A stretch of DNA of 64,000 nt, taken from Bradyrhizobium sp. AUGA SZCCT0176 (GTDB taxonomy: Bacteria; Pseudomonadota; Alphaproteobacteria; Rhizobiales; Xanthobacteraceae). This document shows, piece by piece, positions 7,956 to 14,805 of this stretch. The position numbers were made by a program, and so were the translations under genes. Positions within the stretch are counted from its first letter, which is position 1; every line of letters begins with the position of its first letter. The stretch spans positions 62,001 through 126,000 of the forward strand of contig NZ_JAFCMB010000004.1 of NCBI RefSeq assembly GCF_018130145.1, in the 5' to 3' direction. The notes below the pieces were generated by a model. That model did not search any database. It was not told where the DNA came from and saw nothing but the letters and a program-made list of their open reading frames with translations.

Positions 7956-9458
7956 ATGATTCCGCAACGCGCACCCATCCTCGAACTGCGAGGGATCACC
8001 AAAGCCTTCGGCGGCGTCGAGGCGCTTCGCGGGGTCGATTTTGCGCTGTTCGCCGGCGAGATCCATGGTCTCGTCGGCGAAAACGGCGCGGGAAAAAGCA
8101 CGCTGATGAAGATCATCGCCGGCGTGCACGCGGAATTCTCCGGCCATTTTGCACTGGATGGGAAGGACACCCGTTTCCGTTCGACCCGCGACGCGCATGC
8201 GGCCGGCATCGCCATGGTCCATCAGGAGCTGAGCGTCGCCCCTGATCTGTCGGTGGCCGAAAACGTCTTTCTCGGCACCCAGCCGACCAACCGCTTCGGC
8301 CTCGTACAGTGGCGGCGCATGGCGCGCGAGGCCGGCGAGCAGCTCGCCAAATTCGGCATCGACGTCGATCCAATGTCGCGGCTCGGCGACCTGCCGATCG
8401 GCATGCAGCAGTTGATCGAGATCGCCCGCGTCCTGTTCTCGGGCGCCCGCATTGTCATTCTCGACGAGCCGACCTCCGCCCTCTCGCCGCCTGAGGTCGA
8501 GCGCCTGTTCGCGACGCTGCGGCGGCTGCGCGACGAGGGTTGCGCTATCGTCTTCATCTCGCATTTCATCGAGGACATCCTGCGCGTCTCCGATACGGTG
8601 ACGGTGTTCCGCAACGGGCGGAAAGTCGCCGAGACGGAATCCGCCGCGACCAGCAAGGCCGCGCTGATCGAAGCCATGATCGGCAAGGGCAGCGAGGCGC
8701 TGGGCGAGACCTATACCGACGACATCATGCTGCCGCCGCCAACCGATCGTCCGGCGGTGCTGAAGGCGGACGAGCTCACGCTCGCCCGCAGCCTGCAGGA
8801 CGTTTCGTTCGAGGCCCGCGGCGGCGAAGTTTTGGGCATCTACGGCTTCATGGGCTGCGGGCAGCTCGAGCTGGCGCGAATCCTGTTCGGCAAGATCAAG
8901 CCCGACCGCGGCACGCTGATCGTGGGCGGCGAGCCCAAGACCTTCGCCAGCACCGCGGCGGCGCGGCGCGCCGGCGTCGCCTTTGTTCCCGAGAGCCGCC
9001 GCGCCATGCTGTTCCACCAGGAGCCGGTCTACAAGAACATCTCGATCAGCGTGCTGGGCCGGATCTCTGCCCTGTTGCTCAAGCCCGCACGCGAGCGCTC
9101 GATCGCTGCGCGCCAGGTCGAACAGTTGCAGATCAGGCCCGCGGCCGTCGAACTCGAACTCGGCATGCTGTCCGGCGGCAATCAGCAGAAGGTGGCGTTG
9201 GCGAAATGGCTGAGCTATCCGCCGCGCCTTTTGGTGCTGTGCGAGCCGACGCGCGGCATGGACGTCGGCGCCAAGAACGACGTCATCAACATCGTCAGAG
9301 ATCTGCGCGCCAAGGGACTGGCCGTGATCGTGCTTTCGACCGAACCGGAGACGGTGCTGTCGCTTGCCGACCGCATCATCGTCCTCAAGCGCGGCGCGGT
9401 GGTGCGCGAATTCACTCACGAGATGGTCAGCAAGGACCGCCTGCTGCAAGCGGCTTGA
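7956..9458 (+). CDS. Double-domain sugar ABC transporter ATPase (RbsA/XylG type)
   Basis: Cytoplasmic ATPase of 500 aa that powers the neighbouring permease. The N-terminal ABC domain has Walker A GENGAGKST, the signature region (LPIGMQQLIEIARVL, degenerate as is normal in this class) and Walker B VILDEPTSAL. The second domain has a degenerate Walker A (YGFMGCGQLEL) but a canonical signature LSGGNQQKVALAKWL and CEPTRGMD, the asymmetry typical of RbsA/MglA/XylG. It starts 6 nt after the binding-protein stop, indicating a single operon. Confidence 0.9.
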   Translation: MIPQRAPILELRGITKAFGGVEALRGVDFALFAGEIHGLVGENGAGKSTLMKIIAGVHAEFSGHFALDGKDTRFRSTRDAHAAGIAMVHQELSVAPDLSVAENVFLGTQPTNRFGLVQWRRMAREAGEQLAKFGIDVDPMSRLGDLPIGMQQLIEIARVLFSGARIVILDEPTSALSPPEVERLFATLRRLRDEGCAIVFISHFIEDILRVSDTVTVFRNGRKVAETESAATSKAALIEAMIGKGSEALGETYTDDIMLPPPTDRPAVLKADELTLARSLQDVSFEARGGEVLGIYGFMGCGQLELARILFGKIKPDRGTLIVGGEPKTFASTAAARRAGVAFVPESRRAMLFHQEPVYKNISISVLGRISALLLKPARERSIAARQVEQLQIRPAAVELELGMLSGGNQQKVALAKWLSYPPRLLVLCEPTRGMDVGAKNDVINIVRDLRAKGLAVIVLSTEPETVLSLADRIIVLKRGAVVREFTHEMVSKDRLLQAA

Positions 9459-9470
9459 GGAGAACTTTGA

Positions 9471-10505
9471 ATGGCGAGCAGTGAAAGCGCGACAGTCCCG
9501 GCGGATCGCAAGCGGCCGCGCAGCGTCGGCAGGTTCCTGCGCTCGCAGATGCGCAACATCGCGCCGTTCCTGACGCTGATCTGCCTGACCGGCTTCTTTG
9601 CCGCCGCCAGTCCATCGTTTGCGACGCTCGACAATTTCGGCAATATCCTGACCCAGGTCTCGGTGACCGGCATCATCGCCGTCGGCCTCACCTTCGTGAT
9701 CCTGTGCGCCGAGATCGACCTGTCGATCGCCAGCATCGCCAACGTCACCGGCATCGCGGTCGCCTATTTCACGCTGCAGGAATCCTACGTGAACATCGCC
9801 AACGTCCCGATGCCCGGCTGGGCGGCGGTCATGCTGGCGCTCGCGCTCTGCGCCCTGCTCGGTGTCGTCAATGCGTTCGGGCTCACCGTGATCGGCATCC
9901 CCTCCTTCATCATGACCCTGGCGATGATGCAGATCGCCGCGGGCATTTCCGCGCTGCTGGTGCGCGGCCAGATTGCCTACAAGGTGCCCGACGTGATCAC
10001 GACGCTCGGATCGGGATCGATCGGCGGTATCCCCTGCATCGTGATCGTGGCCGCGCTGATGTTGCTCGCCGGCCACCTGGTGCTGACCTACACCCGCTTC
10101 GGCCGCTACGTTTACATGGTCGGCGGCAACCGCGAGGCGGCGGAATATTCCGGGCTCAACGTCAAGCTCATCCTCGGCAGCGTGATGGTGATCGCGGCGG
10201 TCTGCTCGGGGATCGGCGGCATGCTCGGCGTCGCCCATTTCGGCAGCGCGCAGCAGAACGAGTTCGACACCTACCTGCTCGACTCGATCGCCGCCGTCGT
10301 GGTCGGCGGCACCAGCCTGTTCGGCGGCCGCGGCGGCATCGGCAACACCATCGTCGGCCTGTTCGTGCTCGGCGTCCTCAACAACGGCCTCGACCACGTC
10401 AACATCGACAGTTTTCTGAAGATCCTGATCCGCGGCCTGATCCTGCTCGCAGCGCTGGTGATCAACGTCTATGCGCAGCGGCTGCGGGAAAGGTCGGTTG
10501 ATTGA
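9471..10505 (+). CDS. Sugar-type ABC transporter permease (RbsC family)
   Basis: Integral membrane permease of 344 aa with about 8-10 hydrophobic helices and the BPD_transp_2 landmarks (GLTFVILCAEIDLSI, GGNREAAEYSGLNV, VVVGGTSLFGGRGGI). It forms the channel with the ATPase encoded 12 nt upstream. Its last approximately 190 nt and about 70 nt of 3' flank are repeated at 16964-17226, and a shorter copy lies at 14606-14680. This permease is therefore one of a set of paralogues, of which only fragments survive nearby. Confidence 0.9.
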   Translation: MASSESATVPADRKRPRSVGRFLRSQMRNIAPFLTLICLTGFFAAASPSFATLDNFGNILTQVSVTGIIAVGLTFVILCAEIDLSIASIANVTGIAVAYFTLQESYVNIANVPMPGWAAVMLALALCALLGVVNAFGLTVIGIPSFIMTLAMMQIAAGISALLVRGQIAYKVPDVITTLGSGSIGGIPCIVIVAALMLLAGHLVLTYTRFGRYVYMVGGNREAAEYSGLNVKLILGSVMVIAAVCSGIGGMLGVAHFGSAQQNEFDTYLLDSIAAVVVGGTSLFGGRGGIGNTIVGLFVLGVLNNGLDHVNIDSFLKILIRGLILLAALVINVYAQRLRERSVD

Positions 10506-10576
10506 AGGCAGCGTTCCAGGCCGCGAACCCATAAATCTGCCGAGGGCGGACTTCTTGCCAGAGTCCGCATTGCGTC
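10314..10576. repeat. Direct repeat copy A: permease 3' end plus flank
   Basis: 263-bp unit matching 16964-17226 with about 19 mismatches by my count (about 93% identity). It spans the last 63 codons of the permease, the stop codon and 71 nt downstream. The downstream part contains an inverted repeat, GCGGACT...AGTCCGC, around 10547-10569. The two copies bound the accessory region with the split kinase pair. Confidence 0.9.
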
Positions 10577-10638
10577 CCGTGGACGCGACGGGTCGGTCAT
10601 CTCGCCACGAAATCATCCGCGTCAAAGTCATCGTATTG

Positions 10639-11967
10639 TCAGCGCAAAAATTCGAGGCGCGCTTCCAATCCGCCGCCATCACGATTGGCGAGCGTGAGCG
10701 TCCCGAGAAGCGCGCTGGTAAGTTGCTGGGCGATGGCAAGGCCAAGCCCGGTGCCGCCGGTTTCGCGATTGCGCGAAGCCTCGACCCGATAAAACGGCAA
10801 GAATACCGACTTCAGATGCTCGTCGGGAATACCGGGGCCCCGGTCCGATACGGTGATCGTGATGCCGTTCGACCGCTGCGCATCGATGGCGACTTCGACA
10901 TCCTCGCCGAATTTCAGGCCGTTATCGATCAGGTTGATCATGATGCGGCGCAAGGCCTGCGGGTGCGTGAGAATCGTCACCCCGCGTTCTCCGGAAAAGC
11001 GAAGAGATTTTCCGGCGTCGGAATAGTCGCAGACGAGGCTGTCGATAAGGGCATGCAGGTCGGTCTGACACCGCTGCTTGCTGAGCTCGTCGCGTCCGCG
11101 GGCCAGGGCAAGACCCTGCTTGACGAGCGTCTGCATTTCCTGCAGGTCGCCCTGCAGCCTTTCCTTGGCGTCGCTGTCACCCAGGAAATCAGCGCGCAGC
11201 CGCATGCGCGTGATCGGAGTCTGAAGACGGCGCGCTATCCCCGCCAGAATCTGGATCCGCTCCACAGCCTGCCCGGCAATGCGTCGCTGCATGGCGTTGA
11301 ATGCGGTAGCGGCGCGCGCCACTTCCTTCGGACCATCCTCCGGGAGCAACTCGCCGCGCAGATCCGAACCCAGGCTGTTGGCCGCGCGCTCGAGGCGCAC
11401 CAGCGGTTGTGTCGCGAGCTTCACGGCAATCCAGGTGAGGAACGCGAGAGCAAAGAGTTGAACGGCGAACGCCGTCGGCAACCAGGGCGAAATCACCGTC
11501 CTCTGTGCGACGAATTCGACCATCAACGGGCTGCCGTCCTTCAGGTGAACGAGCCAGCCCAGCCGCCGTCGATTCAGTGGATCGAGGTAGAAGATAGATT
11601 TCGCGTCGTGGCCGGCCCCTAGCATGGCCCTCAAACGCGCCAGGCGCTCTTGTCGTCGTTTGGATGGCGCCGCTTCTATCTCTCCCCCACCTCCGAGAAC
11701 GTACCGATATGTAGGTCGACTGAGACGTTCGAGCCAGGCGGACCGTTCTTCGGTCTTGACCCGGTCGAGGATAGCGACCGTGGTCGCGATGTACCTGATG
11801 AAATAGTCATCCCCTATCTCGCGGCTGAGGCCGAAGACATTAAAGGCAACCAGACCAAAGGACAGCACATGTGTAGCCAGGAGACCGCCGAACAGGATGA
11901 TCGCCAGCCGGCGGAACAGTGAGTCCGGCCAAAGACGCGCCGCCGTACGCCGAAAACGGGCGCTCAT
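10639..11967 (-). CDS. Sensor histidine kinase paralogue HK2: intact ATPase domain, phospho-acceptor His replaced by Arg
   Basis: EnvZ-type membrane kinase of 442 aa. It has TM1 (about 18-44), a periplasmic sensor (about 45-158), TM2 (about 160-182), HAMP (about 183-236), a DHp domain (about 237-300) and HATPase_c (about 330-440). The ATPase boxes look intact: N box NLIDNGLKFG, G1 DRGPGIPDEH, F box FLPFYR, G2 GGTGLGLAIA. The H-box reads GIARRLQTPITRM where the upstream paralogue reads AISHDLQTPITRM, so the phospho-acceptor His is Arg246 (codon 11230-11232) and the next Asp is Arg. Its start overlaps the HK1 stop by 4 nt (ATGA). It cannot autophosphorylate conventionally; it may phosphorylate HK1 in trans or may be a dying gene. 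Confidence 0.9.
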   Translation of the reverse strand: MSARFRRTAARLWPDSLFRRLAIILFGGLLATHVLSFGLVAFNVFGLSREIGDDYFIRYIATTVAILDRVKTEERSAWLERLSRPTYRYVLGGGGEIEAAPSKRRQERLARLRAMLGAGHDAKSIFYLDPLNRRRLGWLVHLKDGSPLMVEFVAQRTVISPWLPTAFAVQLFALAFLTWIAVKLATQPLVRLERAANSLGSDLRGELLPEDGPKEVARAATAFNAMQRRIAGQAVERIQILAGIARRLQTPITRMRLRADFLGDSDAKERLQGDLQEMQTLVKQGLALARGRDELSKQRCQTDLHALIDSLVCDYSDAGKSLRFSGERGVTILTHPQALRRIMINLIDNGLKFGEDVEVAIDAQRSNGITITVSDRGPGIPDEHLKSVFLPFYRVEASRNRETGGTGLGLAIAQQLTSALLGTLTLANRDGGGLEARLEFLR

Positions 11968-12899
11968 GACGGCTCCCGCAATGCTTCGACGGCGACATGC
12001 GCGGTGGCCCCGGGGCCAATGTCGTCGTACTCCCGCGCCAGGGCAAGGCCCTGTTTGACGAGCGTCTGCATTTCCTGCAGGTCGCCCTGCAGCTTTTCCT
12101 TGGCGTCGCTGTCACCCAGGAAATCAGCGCGCAGCCGCATGCGCGTGATCGGAGTCTGAAGATCGTGCGAGATCGCCGCCAGAATCTGGATCCGTTCCGC
12201 GACCTGCTCGGCAATGCGGCGCTGCATGGCGTTGAACGCGGTAGCCGCGCGCGCCACTTCCTTCGGACCATCCTCCGGGAGCGGCTCACCGCGCAAATCC
12301 GAACCCAGGCTGTTGGCCGCGTGCTCCAGGCGCGCCAGCGGTTGCGTCGCGAGCTTTACGGCAAGCCAGACGAAGAATGCGATAATACAGAGTTGAACGG
12401 CGAGCGCCGCCGGCAACCATGGCGAAATGGTTGCCCCCTGCCCGAAGATCTCGAGCGTCAGCGGGCTACCGTCCTTCAGATGCATGAGTATGCCCCGTCG
12501 CGATCGCGTCGGTGGATCGAGGTAGACAAAATTCGCCTCGTAGGCGGGCCCCAGCAGGGCCCGCAAACGCGCGATGTTTGCTTGCCGTCGTTTGGGTGGC
12601 TCCGCTTCCAGCTCTCCCCCATCTCTGAGAACGTATCGATAGTGCAGTCGAGAGATGCGGTCGAGCCAAGCGGGTCTTTCTTCAGGCTTGACGTAGTCCA
12701 GGATAGCGACCGAGTCCGCGACGTCCACGGCAGCAAATTTATTCCCCAGTTCGTCTTCGATAGCCATGTGGTCGAGGACAATCAAAACGAAGGCTAGCAC
12801 ATGTGCAGCTACAAGGCCGGAAAACAGAATCATCGCCAGCCGGCCGAACAGGGAGCCCGGCCAAAGACGCGCCGCCATACGCCGAAAACGGGCGCTCAT
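11964..12899 (-). CDS. Truncated sensor histidine kinase paralogue HK1: has H-box His, lacks ATPase domain
   Basis: 311-aa paralogue of HK2, sharing the N-terminus (MSARFRR.AARLWP) and topology: TM1, periplasmic sensor, TM2, HAMP, DHp. The H-box AAISHDLQTPITRM is canonical, with phospho-acceptor His245 (codon 12165-12167). The protein ends about 35 residues after the DHp core with no HATPase_c domain. Its last residues (VAVEALREPS) resemble the response-regulator tail (VSVEALPERS), suggesting that a deletion joined HK1 to the tail of a lost second regulator gene. It overlaps the RR stop and the HK2 start by ATGA junctions, so all three genes are translationally coupled. It may act as phospho-acceptor subunit of a split kinase. 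Confidence 0.9.
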   Translation of the reverse strand: MSARFRRMAARLWPGSLFGRLAMILFSGLVAAHVLAFVLIVLDHMAIEDELGNKFAAVDVADSVAILDYVKPEERPAWLDRISRLHYRYVLRDGGELEAEPPKRRQANIARLRALLGPAYEANFVYLDPPTRSRRGILMHLKDGSPLTLEIFGQGATISPWLPAALAVQLCIIAFFVWLAVKLATQPLARLEHAANSLGSDLRGEPLPEDGPKEVARAATAFNAMQRRIAEQVAERIQILAAISHDLQTPITRMRLRADFLGDSDAKEKLQGDLQEMQTLVKQGLALAREYDDIGPGATAHVAVEALREPS

Positions 12900-13645
12900 G
12901 ACCGCTCCGGCAATGCCTCGACGGAGACTGCAAAGACGTAGCCTTCGCTACGCACCGTCTTGATGTAGGACGGCTCCCGGGCGTCGTCGCGCAATCGCTG
13001 GCGAAGGCGGCTGACAAGAAGGTCGATTGACCGATCGTAGACTTCGGTCTCACGGCCTTGCGTCAGGTCGAGCAGCTGATCGCGATTGAGGACATGTTGA
13101 GGGTGATCGAGAAACACGCGCAACAATCGGTATTCGGCGCCACTCAACGAGACCACGGTTTCGTTGGAGTCGACCAGGAAACGCCCGGTCGTATCGAGCT
13201 TCCATTCGCCGAAGCGAAAGAGGCGGGCTTTTTCCGATGCCGCAAGGTTGCGGGGCAGCATCTCGGCCCTGCGCAAAACCGAGCGGATTCGTGCGAGCAG
13301 CTCGCGCGGGGCAAACGGCTTCGTGAGATAGTCGTCCGCCCCCATCTCAAGGCCGACGATACGGTCTGCTTCATCGCCGCGCGCCGTCAGCATCAGGATC
13401 GGAATGTCATAGGGTTGATTTGCGCGCAAGTTGCGACAGAGCGTGAGGCCGTCGTCCCCGGGCAGCATGAGGTCAAGCACGATCAGATTGACCCGGTGGT
13501 TTGCGAGAACCTCGCGCATCTGCCGGCCGTTGGCCACCGTAGTGACCCGATAGCCGTTGCCGACAAAATATCGGTCCAGCAGTTCGCGCAAACCCAAGTC
13601 ATCGTCGACGACGAGAATGTGGTCCGAATTGCCCATACACGCCAT
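12896..13645 (-). CDS. OmpR/PhoB-family response regulator
   Basis: 249-aa transcription factor with an N-terminal receiver (HILVVDDDLGLRELL, phospho-acceptor Asp in NLIVLDLMLPGDDG, MLTARGD, the Lys of YLTKPFAPREL) and a C-terminal winged helix (FGEWKLDTTGRFL, LSGAEYRLLRVFLDHP, VYDRSIDLLVSRLRQRL, IKTVRSEGYVF). The start at 13645 (MACMGNSDH) places the receiver at the N-terminus; 13636 is an alternative, and longer frames upstream are not regulator-like. It overlaps HK1 by 4 nt. A tandem 10-bp repeat just upstream (13681-13700) is a candidate binding site for this protein. Confidence 0.92.
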   Translation of the reverse strand: MACMGNSDHILVVDDDLGLRELLDRYFVGNGYRVTTVANGRQMREVLANHRVNLIVLDLMLPGDDGLTLCRNLRANQPYDIPILMLTARGDEADRIVGLEMGADDYLTKPFAPRELLARIRSVLRRAEMLPRNLAASEKARLFRFGEWKLDTTGRFLVDSNETVVSLSGAEYRLLRVFLDHPQHVLNRDQLLDLTQGRETEVYDRSIDLLVSRLRQRLRDDAREPSYIKTVRSEGYVFAVSVEALPERS

Positions 13646-13680
13646 AGTACCCAACCGGCGAGGCAAGCGACATCCTATTT

Positions 13681-13700
13681 TGTAACGTAATGTATCGACC
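13681..13700. promoter_or_regulatory. Candidate OmpR-type operator: tandem 10-bp repeat
   Basis: TGTAACGTAA followed directly by TGTATCGACC: the half-sites TGTAACG and TGTATCG are spaced exactly one helical turn apart, the usual arrangement for OmpR/PhoB winged-helix dimers. It lies 36 nt upstream of the response-regulator start, within the divergent region shared with the small secreted protein. Autoregulation or control of both directions is an inference. Confidence 0.45.
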
Positions 13701-13805
13701 CGCCGGCCTGACATGGAAAATTTCAAAATGGGCACAAACGGAAATTCGCGAGACACATCGGACACTTCCAGTTGGGGCTTCTCGTCTTTTTTGGAGGCGG
13801 TGTCG

Positions 13806-13913
13806 ATGAACCTGGACAAGGACATGCTCGCCTTGCCCGCCGAGGCCAAATTGAGCGCGCCCGCGCCGTCCTGGGACGGCATTAATGTCCGGATTTGGGA
13901 GAACGTCTCATGA
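13806..13913 (+). CDS. Possible 35-aa leader ORF coupled to secreted protein
   Basis: Short frame beginning MNLDKDMLALPAEAK with GGAGG (13793-13797) eight bases upstream. It ends WENVS and its TGA overlaps the next gene's ATG (ATGA, 13910-13913). The frame stays open back to an ATG at 13713, but that start has no clear ribosome site. No known domain. The strong Shine-Dalgarno and the overlap suggest a translated leader or a small partner peptide. Confidence 0.4.
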   Translation: MNLDKDMLALPAEAKLSAPAPSWDGINVRIWENVS

Positions 13914-14506
13914 GAATGTCGTCAAGCCTATTTGCACCCTCAGCTGTCGCGATCCTGTCAACGGCATTGTTGTGCGGCCTGAGCGGTACGGCAATGTCGC
14001 AAACCGCAACGGGCTCAACCACCCCGCTTCCTGCCGTCACGGTCGACGCGCCGAAGCAGGTGGCAAGGCCGCTTCGGCCGGCGGTAAGGTCACAAAGGCC
14101 CGCTCGGGTGGCACACACGGTTGCATCTCCCCGGAGATCGCCAGCCGCGGCAATACGATCGACTTCGCCAGGTGCCATACTGGCGGGGCCAGGTACAACC
14201 ATGGAGAAGCTTGCCGCGTTCGAGAAAATCTCCAACAATTGCAACGATGGTTGCCAAACAAGTTTCAAGTACGGCAACCAACCCTGGAATGGATGCTCGG
14301 TGTCGGGGGGGGTTCCGCCTCCTTTTTCGCCAACGTGCAGAAACGTACACAACTACAAAACCTATGCTGAGTGCCAGAACAGCAGACTGTTTTTGGGTGG
14401 GAGCAACGCTGGCGCCTGGTGGTATTGCAGCAGCCTGCTCGCCGGAGGGAAGTTGGCCGGGGAGAAGCCTCAGGTCGCAGAACTCAAGCGATCAGGGCGT
14501 CGCTAG
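13910..14506 (+). CDS. Small secreted Cys-rich protein with TonB-receptor-like N-terminal linker
   Basis: Unrecognised 198-aa protein. The N-terminal signal peptide (SAVAILSTALLCGLSGTAMSQ) is followed by LPAVTVDAPKQ and an Arg/Pro/Ala-rich linker, the same layout as the N-terminus of PcuB (LPPVTVDAPTQ). The mature C-terminal half has at least six Cys (NNCNDGCQTSF, WNGCSV, PTCRNV, ECQNS, WYCSS), so a small disulfide-bonded exported domain is likely. It is divergent from the split-kinase operon, with a candidate operator between them. Function unknown. Confidence 0.65.
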   Translation: MRMSSSLFAPSAVAILSTALLCGLSGTAMSQTATGSTTPLPAVTVDAPKQVARPLRPAVRSQRPARVAHTVASPRRSPAAAIRSTSPGAILAGPGTTMEKLAAFEKISNNCNDGCQTSFKYGNQPWNGCSVSGGVPPPFSPTCRNVHNYKTYAECQNSRLFLGGSNAGAWWYCSSLLAGGKLAGEKPQVAELKRSGRR

Positions 14507-14539
14507 TCCATACCGCCCGCTGGCTGCGCAAGTCTGGCC

Positions 14540-14604
14540 AAGTCCGCAATCCGCCGAAAGCGGAAGTAGATTACGCTTGGCCAGCCGCTAGCCTTTACCC
14601 ACCG
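14540..14604. repeat. Dispersed intergenic repeat, copy 1
   Basis: About 65 bp, AAGTCCGCAATCCGCCGAAA through TTTACCCACCGA, matching 20636-20701 almost base for base in its first 28 nt and its last 20 or so. Conceptual translation gives PPKAEVDYA, resembling spurious ORFs I recall from Bradyrhizobium genomes. It directly abuts the permease fragment that begins at 14606. Confidence 0.7.
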
Positions 14605-14605
14605 A

Positions 14606-14680
14606 ATCCTGCTCGCGGCGCTGGTGATCAACGTCTATGCGCAACGGCTGCGGGAAAGGTGCATTCCAGGCCGTGAACCC
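14606..14680 (+). pseudogene. Permease 3'-end fragment, copy C
   Basis: ATCCTGCTCGCGGCGCTGGT onward matches the last codons of the ABC permease (residues ILLAALVINVYAQRLRER). About 17 nt covering the original stop are missing, then GCATTCCAGGCCGTGAACCC matches the 3' flank. It is too short to encode anything and marks a third site where a permease tail once lay. Confidence 0.8.
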
Positions 14681-14805
14681 AAATCAACACGCGGGTTGCG
14701 ACAATGCGTCTCTCCTGTGCGCGGGAGAGAAGAATCGCGAACGATTGAGGGGCCTGCCTCGCTCGGAGACAGACCCCTCAACCGCTTCTCTCGGGAAGAG
14801 AGTCG

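Larger units (their letters stand above)
14507..14805. other. Gene-free stretch of repeat and pseudogene debris
   Basis: Contains a dispersed repeat (14540-14604), a fragment of a permease 3' end (14606-14680), a small inverted repeat CTCTCC...GGAGAG (about 14710-14728), and an interrupted palindrome around 14750-14781 (GAGGGGCCTG... with ...CAGACCCCTC) that could terminate the leftward pseudogene. No coding sequence is supported. Confidence 0.7.

Noticed and set aside
6933..10745. Very long minus-strand open frame (about 1270 codons) opposite the ABC operon
   Set aside because: It is the antisense shadow of three well-supported genes; the translation is rich in Arg, His, Asp and Gln with no domain, as expected from GC-rich codon usage.
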